Shown here: positions 18,907-26,772 of the stretch, piece after piece
How the letters are laid out: the number at the start of each line of letters is the position of its first letter
How positions within the stretch are numbered: position 1 is the first letter of the stretch
Origin: Burkholderiales bacterium PBB6
Lineage (GTDB): Bacteria; Pseudomonadota; Gammaproteobacteria; Burkholderiales; Burkholderiaceae_C
DNA: 64,000 nucleotides
Direction: 5' to 3'
Assembly (NCBI GenBank): GCA_002255925.1
Contig: NKIH01000007.1
Coordinates: 186,001-250,000, forward strand
Translations under genes and position numbers: made by a program
Notes under the pieces: model-generated
What the model saw: the letters and a program-made list of their open reading frames with translations, nothing else
What the model was told of the DNA's origin: nothing
The model's database searches: none

Positions 18907-19350
18907 TCAGGCAGCGGAGTGGCGCAAGAGGAGTTGCTTGACCTGCCGGTACTCCTCCATACGCTCCAAGTCCTTGTCTGTCGGATTCGGGATGCGGCTC
19001 AAATCCGAATTCTTGGCGTTGTCGGCCAGCTTGACCGCTCGCGCGACCGGATGCGCTGCGGCACGCGCCGCAGCATCGAGTCGGGTCTCGCCCTGTCGCT
19101 TGGTGAGCGCATCCAGCGCCGTCAACACGCAATGAGAAGAGCCTTGCTTCCGGAGCTGTTCGATCGTGACCGGCGTGTCTTCGATCACATCGTGAGGGAC
19201 CCCGGCGATTCGCTCGTCCATAGACTGCAATCGCAACATCACTCTCATGGGATGCAGGATGTATGGCTGTCCGCCCTTATCCGTCTGACCGGCGTGCGCA
19301 GACGCAGCAATGGCGATGGCGATGGCGATGACGTTTTCAAGCGTCGACAT
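18907..19350 (-). CDS. HD-domain hydrolase of the RelA/SpoT-like (Mesh1) type
   Basis: Small single-domain protein (147 residues) resembling the (p)ppGpp hydrolase half of RelA/SpoT. Metal-binding residues are visible: His33 in YILHPMRVM, His53-Asp54 in VPHDVIEDTPVT, and Asp110 in VKLADNAKNSDLSRI. There is no synthetase domain. Relatives include small alarmone hydrolases and many uncharacterised HD proteins, so the substrate is open. The start at 19350 (MSTLENVIAIAIA) is chosen because the N terminus then matches the family. A short GGCGAT tandem repeat near the start gives the IAIAIA run. Confidence 0.75.
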   Translation of the reverse strand: MSTLENVIAIAIAIAASAHAGQTDKGGQPYILHPMRVMLRLQSMDERIAGVPHDVIEDTPVTIEQLRKQGSSHCVLTALDALTKRQGETRLDAAARAAAHPVARAVKLADNAKNSDLSRIPNPTDKDLERMEEYRQVKQLLLRHSAA

Positions 19351-19738
19351 TTGGTGATGTCCTAGCATCAACAGGGCAGTTCCGCCGCCCGGCGCTCTCG
19401 GCTGATACTTAGTACGCCAATTGCCGTAACGTGTCTTGAACCTTAACGACTGATGCAGAGAGCAAGCCACCAGCACGCATTATTGCGATGTAACCTCGCG
19501 GGTGATCCAGCATCTACTCGCAGACTTCTTCGGCCGTATTGCCAAATGCGTTTGGGCGCTTGACCAAATCTGGACACGCGTCCCGGATACGCCTGGTAGC
19601 TCTTGTCTTATAACATTAGGCCGTCGTTACACACTAGGGAAGCGCTTTTCGAGGTGTCAAAATCCGAGGACGAGACTGTGTCCTCGCAGCTAGGATGTTC
19701 GGCATTACACCAAAGCAAATTCGGGGAGCTCCTACAAG
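19351..19738. other. Spacer without recognisable gene
   Basis: About 390 nt between the HD-hydrolase gene and the small membrane protein gene. It contains short frames on both strands but none with a family signature. It should hold promoters for both divergent neighbours. Nothing else seen. Confidence 0.3.
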
Positions 19739-20176
19739 ATGGCAATGACCATTGCTTCGCTGCATCTGATTGCTGTGATCGCGATAGCGCTGCTGACAAA
19801 CAGCAAGTTACTGACGTTCTTGGCGGCACTAGGCATTCTCTACCTAGCGGTCACCGTTGGCGGGCCTAGCTATGCAATTGCGGACGCCGTATCGACCCTC
19901 CTAGGGCTTGGAATCGGGCTCAATATGATCGGCAAACCGGTAGATGTGCGCAATGCGGCACGGGCCGCAGAATCGGTCAAGACATCGGCACCGGCACCGG
20001 CACCGGCACCGGCACGGCCACCTCTGCCGGCACGAACGTCAATTTCAAGGTTCTACACAGCGCCTATTGGCCCTGCAAAGGAATTTGAGCTTCATCCAAA
20101 GCCGCGTCGGCGCATTGGCCGGTGGATCACTCTTGCATCGGTCATTCTCGCTGCTGCTTGGTGGTACTACCGCTAG
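19739..20176 (+). CDS. Small membrane protein of unknown function
   Basis: A 145-residue protein that I do not recognise. Two hydrophobic segments lie near the N terminus (about residues 5-22 and 25-65, the second long and glycine-containing), then a Pro/Ala-rich linker encoded by a CGGCAC tandem repeat, a basic stretch (PKPRRRIGR), and a third helix at the very end (WITLASVILAAAWWYY). GGGGAG lies about 12 nt before the first ATG; a second ATG at 19745 is a possible start. The membrane pattern supports a real gene. Confidence 0.5.
   Translation: MAMTIASLHLIAVIAIALLTNSKLLTFLAALGILYLAVTVGGPSYAIADAVSTLLGLGIGLNMIGKPVDVRNAARAAESVKTSAPAPAPAPARPPLPARTSISRFYTAPIGPAKEFELHPKPRRRIGRWITLASVILAAAWWYYR
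19986..20015 (+). repeat. CGGCAC tandem repeat, five units
   Basis: Five consecutive copies of the hexamer CGGCAC inside the small membrane protein gene, encoding alternating Pro and Ala. It keeps the reading frame, so unit-number changes would only alter linker length. Confidence 0.85.
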
Positions 20177-20636
20177 AGATTGTCTACAAAACTCGGCTCG
20201 CTGAGCACATGATCAACGTCCCGTAGACTCAGTTTTCACGAGCCACAGCATTGCGCATGCCTGCGTGCATCACGTTCAATTCATATCGATCATCGGCGAC
20301 AACCAACCCAGTTGCACGCACATCGCGACGACCCACGGGCGCTCGCGAGCGCGCCACCTTTCTCAACTAGCGACTGGGGATGTTGACGATCACTAGAATC
20401 TGACTTGGCGCGATCGAGCACCAGTGATTCGGGGAATGGCCTGCTTCTCCAGAGGAAGGAGTTGCGGTTGTTCGTGGGTCAATCGAAGGTGATTCCGGAA
20501 CGTTCATTGGGTCCAAACGTCGCGATCGCGAACACTCAGCGCTTCATCGCGGCTTTTGCCTAGCGGCGCTATGATACGCTTTACCTTGGTGACGCTAGAA
20601 TCTACGCTAGCGAGGAATTCAAAGGGAATATAATAA
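20177..20636. other. Spacer with palindrome and one GGGTCA motif
   Basis: About 460 nt without a gene. It contains a perfect 14-bp palindrome GCGCTCGCGAGCGC at 20339-20352 and, at 20476-20481, a GGGTCAATCG-type motif that recurs next to the TniQ-like gene (22064-22177). The promoter of the LRAT-fold gene should lie at its right end. Confidence 0.4.
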
Positions 20637-21242
20637 ATGCCAATCGGCGACCATCTGATCTCCAATCGATCGATCTCGATTTTCAAATATACACACCATG
20701 GCATTGATCTCGGACGAGGGCGTGTGCTGCACTACTCCGGGCTAGCCAACGGCCCGACGGCCGGAAAAATCGAAATAACGACCCTTAGGAAGTTTAGCAA
20801 GGGCAAGAGTTTCACTCGTGTGAGCCCCAAGGATCGCGCGTACACAAGTCGTGACGCGGTTTTGCGTGCGATATCTCGATTAGGTGAAGATGAATACTGC
20901 GTTCTCACAAATAACTGTGAGCATCTTGCAGAATGGTCAATCAATGGTCGGCATCGGAGTCGGCAGGTGGACCGAGGCTTGACAGAAGGTGTTGCTCGTG
21001 CCCGTCAGGTCAGCGCTGCGTTGCTACCGGCGGGCCCGCTCGGGAGGGCATTGGCCATTTCTATTGTTGTGGCAGCGACAGTGGCATGTGGCGCCACAAC
21101 AAAGCGACAGCGCAATAAGGCGATTTCCCTCTCCAAGCCGCGCAATTTGTCCTCGGTCAAGCGGCACACTCGGGTTCTCACTCGGACCCTGCCTAAGCAA
21201 ATCGTCGGCGCAATTCGGCATCGAGGCAAGATTGTTCGTTAG
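20637..21242 (+). CDS. LRAT-domain (NlpC/P60-superfamily) protein with C-terminal hydrophobic segment
   Basis: A 201-residue protein with the circularly permuted papain-like fold of lecithin:retinol acyltransferase-type proteins. Expected residues: His21 in YTHHGIDLG with a following VLHYSG strand, and the nucleophile Cys94 in LTNNCEHLAEW. Relatives act as acyltransferases or phospholipases on membrane lipids. The domain ends near residue 105. A hydrophobic segment follows (about 128-150, AALLPAGPLGRALAISIV) and then a very basic tail rich in Arg and Lys. An AAGGGAA element lies 8-10 nt before the ATG. The next gene, 70 nt on, encodes a hydrophobic glycine-rich protein. Confidence 0.8.
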   Translation: MPIGDHLISNRSISIFKYTHHGIDLGRGRVLHYSGLANGPTAGKIEITTLRKFSKGKSFTRVSPKDRAYTSRDAVLRAISRLGEDEYCVLTNNCEHLAEWSINGRHRSRQVDRGLTEGVARARQVSAALLPAGPLGRALAISIVVAATVACGATTKRQRNKAISLSKPRNLSSVKRHTRVLTRTLPKQIVGAIRHRGKIVR

Positions 21243-21312
21243 CGCTTGATCCACTGGCTGATGCGGGTCTTGTTGGCAATTCGGCCGCCTCCGTCATCTA
21301 ATCGGAGTTCTC

Positions 21313-21732
21313 ATGTCAGACCGCAAATCTTCCGCACGTAGCGCAGCCTTGGTCATCATTCGATCAGCCACCGAGGGCGAGCGTGCCATGCTACTGAACT
21401 GGGCGCAGCAGGTGATGGCGATCCGCGCGTCAAACATTGGTGTCGCCCAAAAGCTGACACGCATAGCAGCCGTCACTCATGAACTAGGCATGACTAAGAC
21501 GCTTCTTTCGCATCTTTTCGCGGAAGTGCAGCGAGTTGCATGGACCGAGAGAGGAAAAGCGATGCGTGGCGTCATTGGTGGCGCAGGTGTCGGCCTCATC
21601 GCATCCATCGGCGCACCAATGGCAGGCGTTGCAGCCTTTGGTAGCGCAATTGCAGTTCCGGTGGTTCTCCTTGGAGCTGGCGCGGGAGCCCTACTCATGG
21701 CGATAGTAGAAGAGCTTCAGAAGGGGGAGTAG
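21313..21732 (+). CDS. Glycine-rich membrane protein of unknown function
   Basis: A 139-residue protein I do not recognise. The first 90 residues are soluble and helical; residues about 92-132 form one long Gly/Ala-rich hydrophobic hairpin (VIGGAGVGLIASIG, GAPMAGVAAFGSA, VLLGAGAGALLMAI) with G-xxx-G spacing like a glycine zipper. The start has GGAG 8 nt upstream. It follows the LRAT-fold gene by 70 nt on the same strand, so the two may work together at a membrane, possibly as lipid-modifying enzyme and pore or anchor; that is inference. Confidence 0.6.
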   Translation: MSDRKSSARSAALVIIRSATEGERAMLLNWAQQVMAIRASNIGVAQKLTRIAAVTHELGMTKTLLSHLFAEVQRVAWTERGKAMRGVIGGAGVGLIASIGAPMAGVAAFGSAIAVPVVLLGAGAGALLMAIVEELQKGE

Positions 21733-21756
21733 TCGTGCCCAGCGAACTGGAGATCT

Positions 21757-22056
21757 TGACCTGCCCCCTTCAGCCGCACCAGCGATTTGGTCGGGGCCCT
21801 GGGGTTGAAGGTTAATGGATCTAGGCAGGGATCTCGTGACGAGCGGCGTCGCCTGCCTGCCGACGCAGTTGCTCGGCATACCTGGCTGGCGGTATGCGGC
21901 CAATGCTGCTGTGAGGTCGAACCTCGTTGTAGTCGCTGCGCCAGGTGGCGGTCTCGGTCCGGGCCTGGCGCAGGTTCTGGAACCAGTGCTCGTTGAGACA
22001 CTCGTCCCGGAACTTGCCGTTGAAGCTCTCGATGTAGCCGTTCTGTTGACGATTGC
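21757..22056 (-). mobile_element. IS3-family (IS407-like) element remnant
   Basis: Right-hand fragment of an insertion sequence. The sequence TGACCTGCCCCC at 21757-21768 looks like the terminal inverted repeat of an IS407-group element (from memory, not searched). Inside it, on the minus strand, is the last part of the transposase. The left end and about three quarters of the element are missing. Homology stops near 22056, where the TniQ-associated segment begins. Confidence 0.7.
21821..22056 (-). pseudogene. IS3-family transposase OrfB, C-terminal fragment
   Basis: About 77 residues of an integrase-core transposase. QNGYIESFNGKFRDECLNEH and YNEVRPHSSIGRIPPA are characteristic of the end of IS3-family OrfB and include the final catalytic Glu region (YIESFNGKFRDE). 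The catalytic Asp residues and the whole N terminus are absent, so it cannot be active. The stop is TAG at the complement of 21821-21823. Confidence 0.85.
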
Positions 22057-22063
22057 GTTGGAC

Positions 22064-22177
22064 TGACCCAATTTGCAGGTTTGTTGTCGGTTCGGATTGA
22101 CCCAGCGGATTGGTGGCTCCTCTAGAGGACAACGGATGCCAACCGATGGGTCAGCCCGACGCGATCCGCACGGGTCA
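22064..22177. repeat. Cluster of four GGGTCA motifs, two in each orientation
   Basis: GGGTCA occurs on the minus strand at 22064-22069 and 22098-22103 and on the plus strand at 22148-22153 and 22172-22177. The inner pair forms an imperfect inverted repeat (CCGC-TGGGTCA / CCGA-TGGGTCA) around a CCTCTAGAGG palindrome at 22119-22128. The outer plus-strand copy reads GGGTCAATCGGAGGCGAT and matches GGGTCAATCGAAGGTGAT at 20476. Arrays like this resemble transposase-binding sites at the ends of Tn7-like elements, but the motif is not one I know. Confidence 0.5.
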
Positions 22178-23347
22178 ATCGGAGGCGATCATCAACACAC
22201 TGGCCTCAAAGGCCTGCGGCACTGCACTCTCACGGGACTTTCGCCTTTCGTCGGCGGTATCAGCCTGGTTGCCAAGCAGCTCCGCGTTTGTCTCGACTGC
22301 TTGGCGGACGACGAGACAAATCGCTGTGAGCCTTACGAACGACTTTGGTGGCGTGTAGCCGCCGCCAAGTGCTGCCCGACACACGGACGCTACCTTGTAA
22401 CGCCCGCCTGCCGAGCGCCCAAGTTCAATGAGTGTGGCCGCTTTGTGCCCAAGTTGCCTGGTGTGTGCACTCACTGCGGCTCTATCGGCCACAAGTGCCA
22501 TTCTCAAACGACGCATGACGTGCCGACCTCGGATGAGATTTGGGTGGCTAATCAGGTTCGGCTGGTGATCAAAAATCTGTCCGCCATCGCGAATGCCGAC
22601 CCGAGGGCGATGAAGGACGAGCTCTCTCACTACTGCTGCGACCGGGGTGGACGCAAGCTGGTGGCTGAACGCGCAAAGATGTGCAAATCGCAGATGAGCT
22701 ACTGGCTCAACAAGCCTGCAGCGAGGACCTCACTCAGCCAACTGCTCGACATCGCATTGGCCGAGCAGTTCGATCTTGTGAGCCTGTTGATAGGAAAGCA
22801 TCAGCGCGAGCCGGTGCCAGGTAGTCGTGAGCCAAGACGCGTGCGCCGCATGAGCCTGCGCGCGGACCATGCGCGAATTCACAGGCTGCTGGTGGAGGCC
22901 AACGAACTCGGTGGCTCAGTGACCGAGGTAGCGCAGCAAGCAGGTGTCAATCTATCCACGCTGGCGAAGCATGAGGATCTTTATCTTGCACTGCGCGAGC
23001 AGCGTCAGGACGCCATGGAACACGCCGAAGCGGCCCGTCGACTGGAAGCTATTGCCGAGGCAGAGGACGTGTATGCGCGGCTCGTCAGTTCCGGTACGCG
23101 GCCAACGATGCGCGCGGCGAGCGACATGACCGGGGAGTGCTGGCGAGAGTCTCAACTACGCGGCATGTCTCTCATCCTGTTGAGGTTCAAGTTGGGCGAG
23201 AAGCAACTGAAGGTCCCCGGCCGCTACGCATCTACAGGACGAGAGTACCGATCGATGTTGCGGGCTGCTGCGGAGCGGTTGCGCGATCGCTTCGGATTGG
23301 GGCCGTCGGCGGATCCGCTGAGACGGGTGCCGTTTGTTTTGACATAG
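22136..23347 (+). CDS. TniQ/TnsD-like zinc-binding transposition protein, N terminus missing
   Basis: TniQ/TnsD proteins select targets for Tn7- and Tn5053-type transposons. The product (403 residues from the first in-frame ATG) has the TniQ zinc-finger region at about residues 45-115: RVCLDCLADDE, WRVAAAKCCPTHGRYL and GVCTHCGSIGHKC, preceded by the short conserved LRHCTLTGLSPF stretch. The roughly 100-residue N-terminal TniQ segment expected before it is absent; the gene begins right beside an IS fragment. A long C-terminal part (about 130-400) contains helix-turn-helix-like segments. No TnsA, TnsB or TnsC gene is nearby, so it is probably a relic or an orphan. Confidence 0.7.
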   Translation: MPTDGSARRDPHGSIGGDHQHTGLKGLRHCTLTGLSPFVGGISLVAKQLRVCLDCLADDETNRCEPYERLWWRVAAAKCCPTHGRYLVTPACRAPKFNECGRFVPKLPGVCTHCGSIGHKCHSQTTHDVPTSDEIWVANQVRLVIKNLSAIANADPRAMKDELSHYCCDRGGRKLVAERAKMCKSQMSYWLNKPAARTSLSQLLDIALAEQFDLVSLLIGKHQREPVPGSREPRRVRRMSLRADHARIHRLLVEANELGGSVTEVAQQAGVNLSTLAKHEDLYLALREQRQDAMEHAEAARRLEAIAEAEDVYARLVSSGTRPTMRAASDMTGECWRESQLRGMSLILLRFKLGEKQLKVPGRYASTGREYRSMLRAAAERLRDRFGLGPSADPLRRVPFVLT

Positions 23348-23568
23348 TTTCGGATTGCCTGCGCACGCCACCTTTGCGTGCCGGCTCGAATGGTCCTGAT
23401 CTTTTGCTCGGCCAGTCGTCGATCAACCTAGCGCAGCGCGTGACTGCTCTAGACTGAGTGCAGCCACTCGTTTCGCGAGGGTGAACGACGGCACCCGCCA
23501 AAACCGGCCGCTCGACCGCCACGGCCGATGGCTGCCTTTATGCCATTCCCGTCCGATAAAGGGCGAAT

Positions 23569-23962
23569 GCTGCACTCCATCAACAGATTGCCTGCTTCTG
23601 ACCTTTACAGGGGTCTAACTGGCATCGATGATGGGCACCGAATATCAGAACTCCTCCGCATGAACGGAGGCACCCACATATTTTGGCTGGGAACGTTGTT
23701 TGACTCCATCGAGGTCGATGACCGCTGGGTGCCAACTAGCGTGAATACGCTGATCGGCTGGTGCCGGCAGCACCCGCTACGGACCTGCCTGCGATCTGAT
23801 GAAATGCAGCGCCAAGCTGTGAGCCGCCATCGAAACCGGAAATTGCTACGGCTTCTGCAGTGCGGTATTCTTGTGATACTCGCGATTCCGCCGGTGGAAG
23901 TTCATTCACGTAGGACAGTCTCCTTTGCATTCGAGCTGCTGAGCAATTTGGCGCTGAACTAA
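23569..23962 (+). CDS. Small hypothetical protein upstream of the nuclease gene
   Basis: The open frame runs from 23528, but the ATG at 23569 is preferred because AAAGGGCGA precedes it. It gives about 130 residues (MLHSINRLPASDLYRGLTG...). I do not recognise the family. Features: NGGTHIFWLGTLFDSIEV, a His/Arg-rich middle (RHRNRKLLRLL) and one hydrophobic stretch (CGILVILAIPP). It ends 20 nt before the PD-(D/E)XK gene on the same strand, so the two could be co-transcribed. Codon usage is mixed, and it may be a decayed fragment. Confidence 0.35.
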
Positions 23963-23982
23963 AAAATATCCGGGCACCCTAG

Positions 23983-25260
23983 ATGGCAACCAAAGCACAA
24001 ATCGACCTCTTCCTTAGTGACCCCAGTTACCTGGCGCTCATCGGCCTGGAAAGAGAGCATCGGCTACTTTTCATCACAGACCTAACCGAGACCCGCATTT
24101 CCGCATTTTTGGGCTGGCTGTTTCGTCCCCAGGAGGGCCATGGGATCGGGGACCAGGCCTTTCGTGAACTGCTCCTCAACGTCTGGCGCACCAATCTTCG
24201 CGAAGAATTGGGGCATGACGTTCTGGCACCTCGTGACATCTTGGGTAAAACGTTCCGCGATCTGCTAGTCCACACCGAATACCGAGTGCATAGCGGCAAG
24301 GACGCAGGCAAGGGCCGGCCGATTGATTTGCTGTTGGTATCACGGCAGAACAAGTTGGTGGTGGCGATAGAGAACAAGTTCGGTAGCGCTGTCCACTCTG
24401 ACCAGTTGACGGCGTACCGAAATGGCATTGCTAAAGCCTTCCCGAGCTATCGCCAGACCTATGTTTACCTGGACTCCAACGAAGAAAACAAGCCGGGTAA
24501 TGATTACTGGATACCGTTGGGCTACCAATGGATGATCGACTTGATTTCGACGCACCAGAAATCCGGATTGCTGAGCGACCGCTCCCTTGATGCACTGGAC
24601 CAGTTCAAGGACTACCTCACGGAAGACCTGGCTTTATCAGGGAAGCGCGAGGAAGAGAAGGACACGCTCATCGAAAGCATCGCCAGGGGTCACGACTCCG
24701 TTCTGGACGTCTTTCGTAATTACAGAAAAGAACGGATCAGTGATCTGCTGGAAGACCCCTCGGTCACCATTCATGAGCCACTTCTGATTGAATACCAACA
24801 GCGCCGCGGACTGTGGAACGATGTCCTAGACCAGGCGCGCCATGTCGGGGTGGTTCAGGCGGCCAAACGGGCATTTGGCGCTCAACTGGAAGTAGCTACA
24901 GGTCCCGCAGAGGTGCGCTTGCGACTGAAGTCGTGGGCACGCTTTGAGGCCGACCCTGACAAGAACAAGTGGGTGCCACGTGTGGTGGCTTGGTCAGGGC
25001 GCGAAGGCAAAGGTAAGTACAACGTGTGGTCCTTCGCGAATTTCCGTGGCGTGAATCCAGATGTTGAAACCGGGGTTCGCGCTGCAGCACTTCAGCTTCG
25101 GGACAGCAATTTGAAGAAGCCTCCTGGTGCGGCGCAGTGGGTGAGGCTTGGGCTGGCCGAAGGATTGCCCATTGATAGAGCAGGCGCACACGTCGTCAGT
25201 GAGCTCATGCGAATGGATAAGGTACTGACAGCGGTAGAGGCAGATGCAGCAGTGTCCTGA
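23983..25260 (+). CDS. PD-(D/E)XK-superfamily nuclease-like protein
   Basis: A 425-residue protein with a PD-(D/E)XK core: Asp115 in GRPIDLLLV, then Glu130-x-Lys132 in KLVVAIENKFGS, followed by the helix SDQLTAYRNGI. An upstream helix with ETRISAFLGWLF supplies the usual N-terminal Glu. This arrangement matches the family annotated as PD-(D/E)XK nuclease superfamily (PDDEXK_4 type), often found in defence islands and near restriction genes. The C-terminal half (about 200-425) is not recognised. No methyltransferase is adjacent, so it is not a simple restriction enzyme. The ribosome-binding site is weak. Confidence 0.8.
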   Translation: MATKAQIDLFLSDPSYLALIGLEREHRLLFITDLTETRISAFLGWLFRPQEGHGIGDQAFRELLLNVWRTNLREELGHDVLAPRDILGKTFRDLLVHTEYRVHSGKDAGKGRPIDLLLVSRQNKLVVAIENKFGSAVHSDQLTAYRNGIAKAFPSYRQTYVYLDSNEENKPGNDYWIPLGYQWMIDLISTHQKSGLLSDRSLDALDQFKDYLTEDLALSGKREEEKDTLIESIARGHDSVLDVFRNYRKERISDLLEDPSVTIHEPLLIEYQQRRGLWNDVLDQARHVGVVQAAKRAFGAQLEVATGPAEVRLRLKSWARFEADPDKNKWVPRVVAWSGREGKGKYNVWSFANFRGVNPDVETGVRAAALQLRDSNLKKPPGAAQWVRLGLAEGLPIDRAGAHVVSELMRMDKVLTAVEADAAVS

Positions 25261-25818
25261 GTGATCAAGATAGTGAATCGACCATCGCTTGCAGCTTCAG
25301 GGACTTGCATCTATCGAGCTCGGCGTTAGACCGCTGTGTAGCAGTGACCGGTTAGTCGTGATGTGAACATGACAGGCTGCAACCGCTGCGTAGCTGCCCG
25401 CCAGCTCTTGGCTGGCGGCTTCAGACTGGTTGCTGACGTTCGGCTTTCGGCGCCGAATGTCGGCGCCGGCCGAAAGCGGACTTTCGGAAGACGCAGGCCC
25501 GAGTGACCGTTTCATAAAGAAACCGACCCTCGTTCGCAGTTTTGTGGAAGCGCACCAAGGGCCTCTGCCGCGCGCGGCCACCAGCGTCCGCTTTGGCTTG
25601 CCGCGAACCACAACTATCGACCCAACTGCGACATTCGCCTCGGCAAAACTGACGCCGAAAAGCCGTCAGTCGAATGAGGTGCCCTTTTGGGAAATTTCGT
25701 CGTGCAAAGCGGTTCATCGCATCCGACGTACCCAGGAATTGAACGGCATTGGGGCCGCTTGAGCGTTACTCTTAGAAGTTGAACTGCCAAAATCACCTAT
25801 TTGCGGCGCACAGTATAG
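25261..25818. other. Non-coding spacer rich in inverted repeats
   Basis: About 560 nt between the nuclease gene (plus) and the HEPN gene (minus), whose 3' ends converge here. It holds the left copy of the 41-bp repeat (25379-25419), a perfect 12-bp palindrome TTCGGCGCCGAA (25446-25457), and GCTTTCGG / CCGAAAGC arms around it. A further GTCCGCTTT element is near 25587. I see no protein gene; the short frames follow the repeats. Confidence 0.5.
25379..25419 (+). repeat. 41-bp repeat, left copy
   Basis: Identical over 41 nt to 31504-31544, in the same orientation. The core is an inverted repeat: CCGCCAGC, 5-nt loop TCTTG, GCTGGCGG. Flanks show weak further similarity after the repeat. It starts with GCAACCGCTGCG, and that 12-mer recurs at 32687-32698. 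Confidence 0.95.
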
Positions 25819-26772
25819 TCATGACACAGGATTGTGCCACTCGACTACCAAGTTCTTTTCATCCAACCAAAGCACTGAATGTCCACGACCCAATGTCCCC
25901 GCTCGGAATTCGGACTTTCGTTTGTCAATGGCAGTTCTCCCCCGATAGTGTGTTGCCAGATGTCCATCCAGATATTCGTCCCATCTCTTTTCGTGTGAAT
26001 TCCACTCAACAACCCGAATCTTCGACCTAGCACCAAGAAACTCTTCTTGTTTGAAGTTAATATTTCTTTGAGCCAATACATCCGAAGCATGCAGAAAGGC
26101 ATATTGACTCAAGCAGACATCAAAGCAGGCCGCGAATACTGGTATACGACGATAAACGTCTTCGCTAAAATCGGTCTGAAGATAGTTGAGTGGAAATGTG
26201 TGCGCAGCCGAATGCCGCTTCTTGGCCAAGCTATCAAAAATATCAAATATCTTGCTCGCGTCCGAAAAGCGAAATTTCTGCCCGACATAACTAAACGCCG
26301 CTTCAACTTCTTTGAATCCGATCGCCTGAAGCAGTCCTTTTATCATCCCGTCAGATACATTGGACGAAGATCGTCCGAAAAAGTACTCTGAGGGCACGAA
26401 CTTGCCGTTCTCACCCGTCTGACCAAGAAGCATTCCTTCAAGTTGAACGATGAAAGCCCGATCTACCTTTTCCGCTCTATCCAACGAGAAAGTTAGACCT
26501 TTGAGGGTCCCAATGAGAATGGTGGACTGCAAGCCTGCTGGTAGTGCAGCGAATGGAATATTCTGTTCCCCGAGCCACCGAACAATCTCAAAAGCCCGTC
26601 GCCTGACAAAATCCTCTAGTGCTGTAAAAGCAACGACCGAGAGTCCATTTAGCCTCAAATGTGCCGCGCTGCGGTTATTACCAAGCTGCTCCAGCGTCGG
26701 ATTTGGTAGCAGAGCGGCCTCCTCGCGCAGGCTAGTAAGTGCAGCAAGGAAGTCAGCGTAGGCGCTTTTCAC
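25819..26772 (-). CDS. HEPN-domain putative RNase, coupled to a DUF262 protein
   Basis: A 317-residue protein of the RiboL-PSP-HEPN / MAE_28990-like type. The HEPN signature R-x4-H is Arg186 to His191 in AKKRHSAAHTF, and an N-terminal helical bundle has FTALEDFVRRRAFE. HEPN proteins with this motif are usually metal-independent RNases and serve in toxin-antitoxin and anti-phage systems. The C-terminal 110 residues are of unknown function. Translation starts at GTG (complement of 26770-26772), overlapping the stop of the DUF262 gene as GTGA, so the two are translationally coupled. Codons are AT-rich compared with the chromosome. Confidence 0.78.
   Translation of the reverse strand: MKSAYADFLAALTSLREEAALLPNPTLEQLGNNRSAAHLRLNGLSVVAFTALEDFVRRRAFEIVRWLGEQNIPFAALPAGLQSTILIGTLKGLTFSLDRAEKVDRAFIVQLEGMLLGQTGENGKFVPSEYFFGRSSSNVSDGMIKGLLQAIGFKEVEAAFSYVGQKFRFSDASKIFDIFDSLAKKRHSAAHTFPLNYLQTDFSEDVYRRIPVFAACFDVCLSQYAFLHASDVLAQRNINFKQEEFLGARSKIRVVEWNSHEKRWDEYLDGHLATHYRGRTAIDKRKSEFRAGTLGRGHSVLWLDEKNLVVEWHNPVS

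Noticed and set aside
19986-20015. CRISPR-like tandem repeat
   Set aside because: The units are six bases with no spacers and encode Pro-Ala in frame. The GGCGAT repeat near 19311-19331 is likewise a coding microsatellite. No CRISPR array or cas gene in the window.
22073-22135. Upstream extension of the TniQ-like gene from TTG at 22073
   Set aside because: The extra 21 residues do not resemble TniQ and cover the GGGTCA array. The first ATG (22136) is used, although the true N terminus seems to be lost.
25261-25345. Possible integron attC site (GTTAGAC core near 25325)
   Set aside because: A GTTRRRY core is present, but no matching RYYYAAC core occurs 50-150 bp away, and no integron integrase is seen. 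A GTCTAAC at 23613 is too far away.
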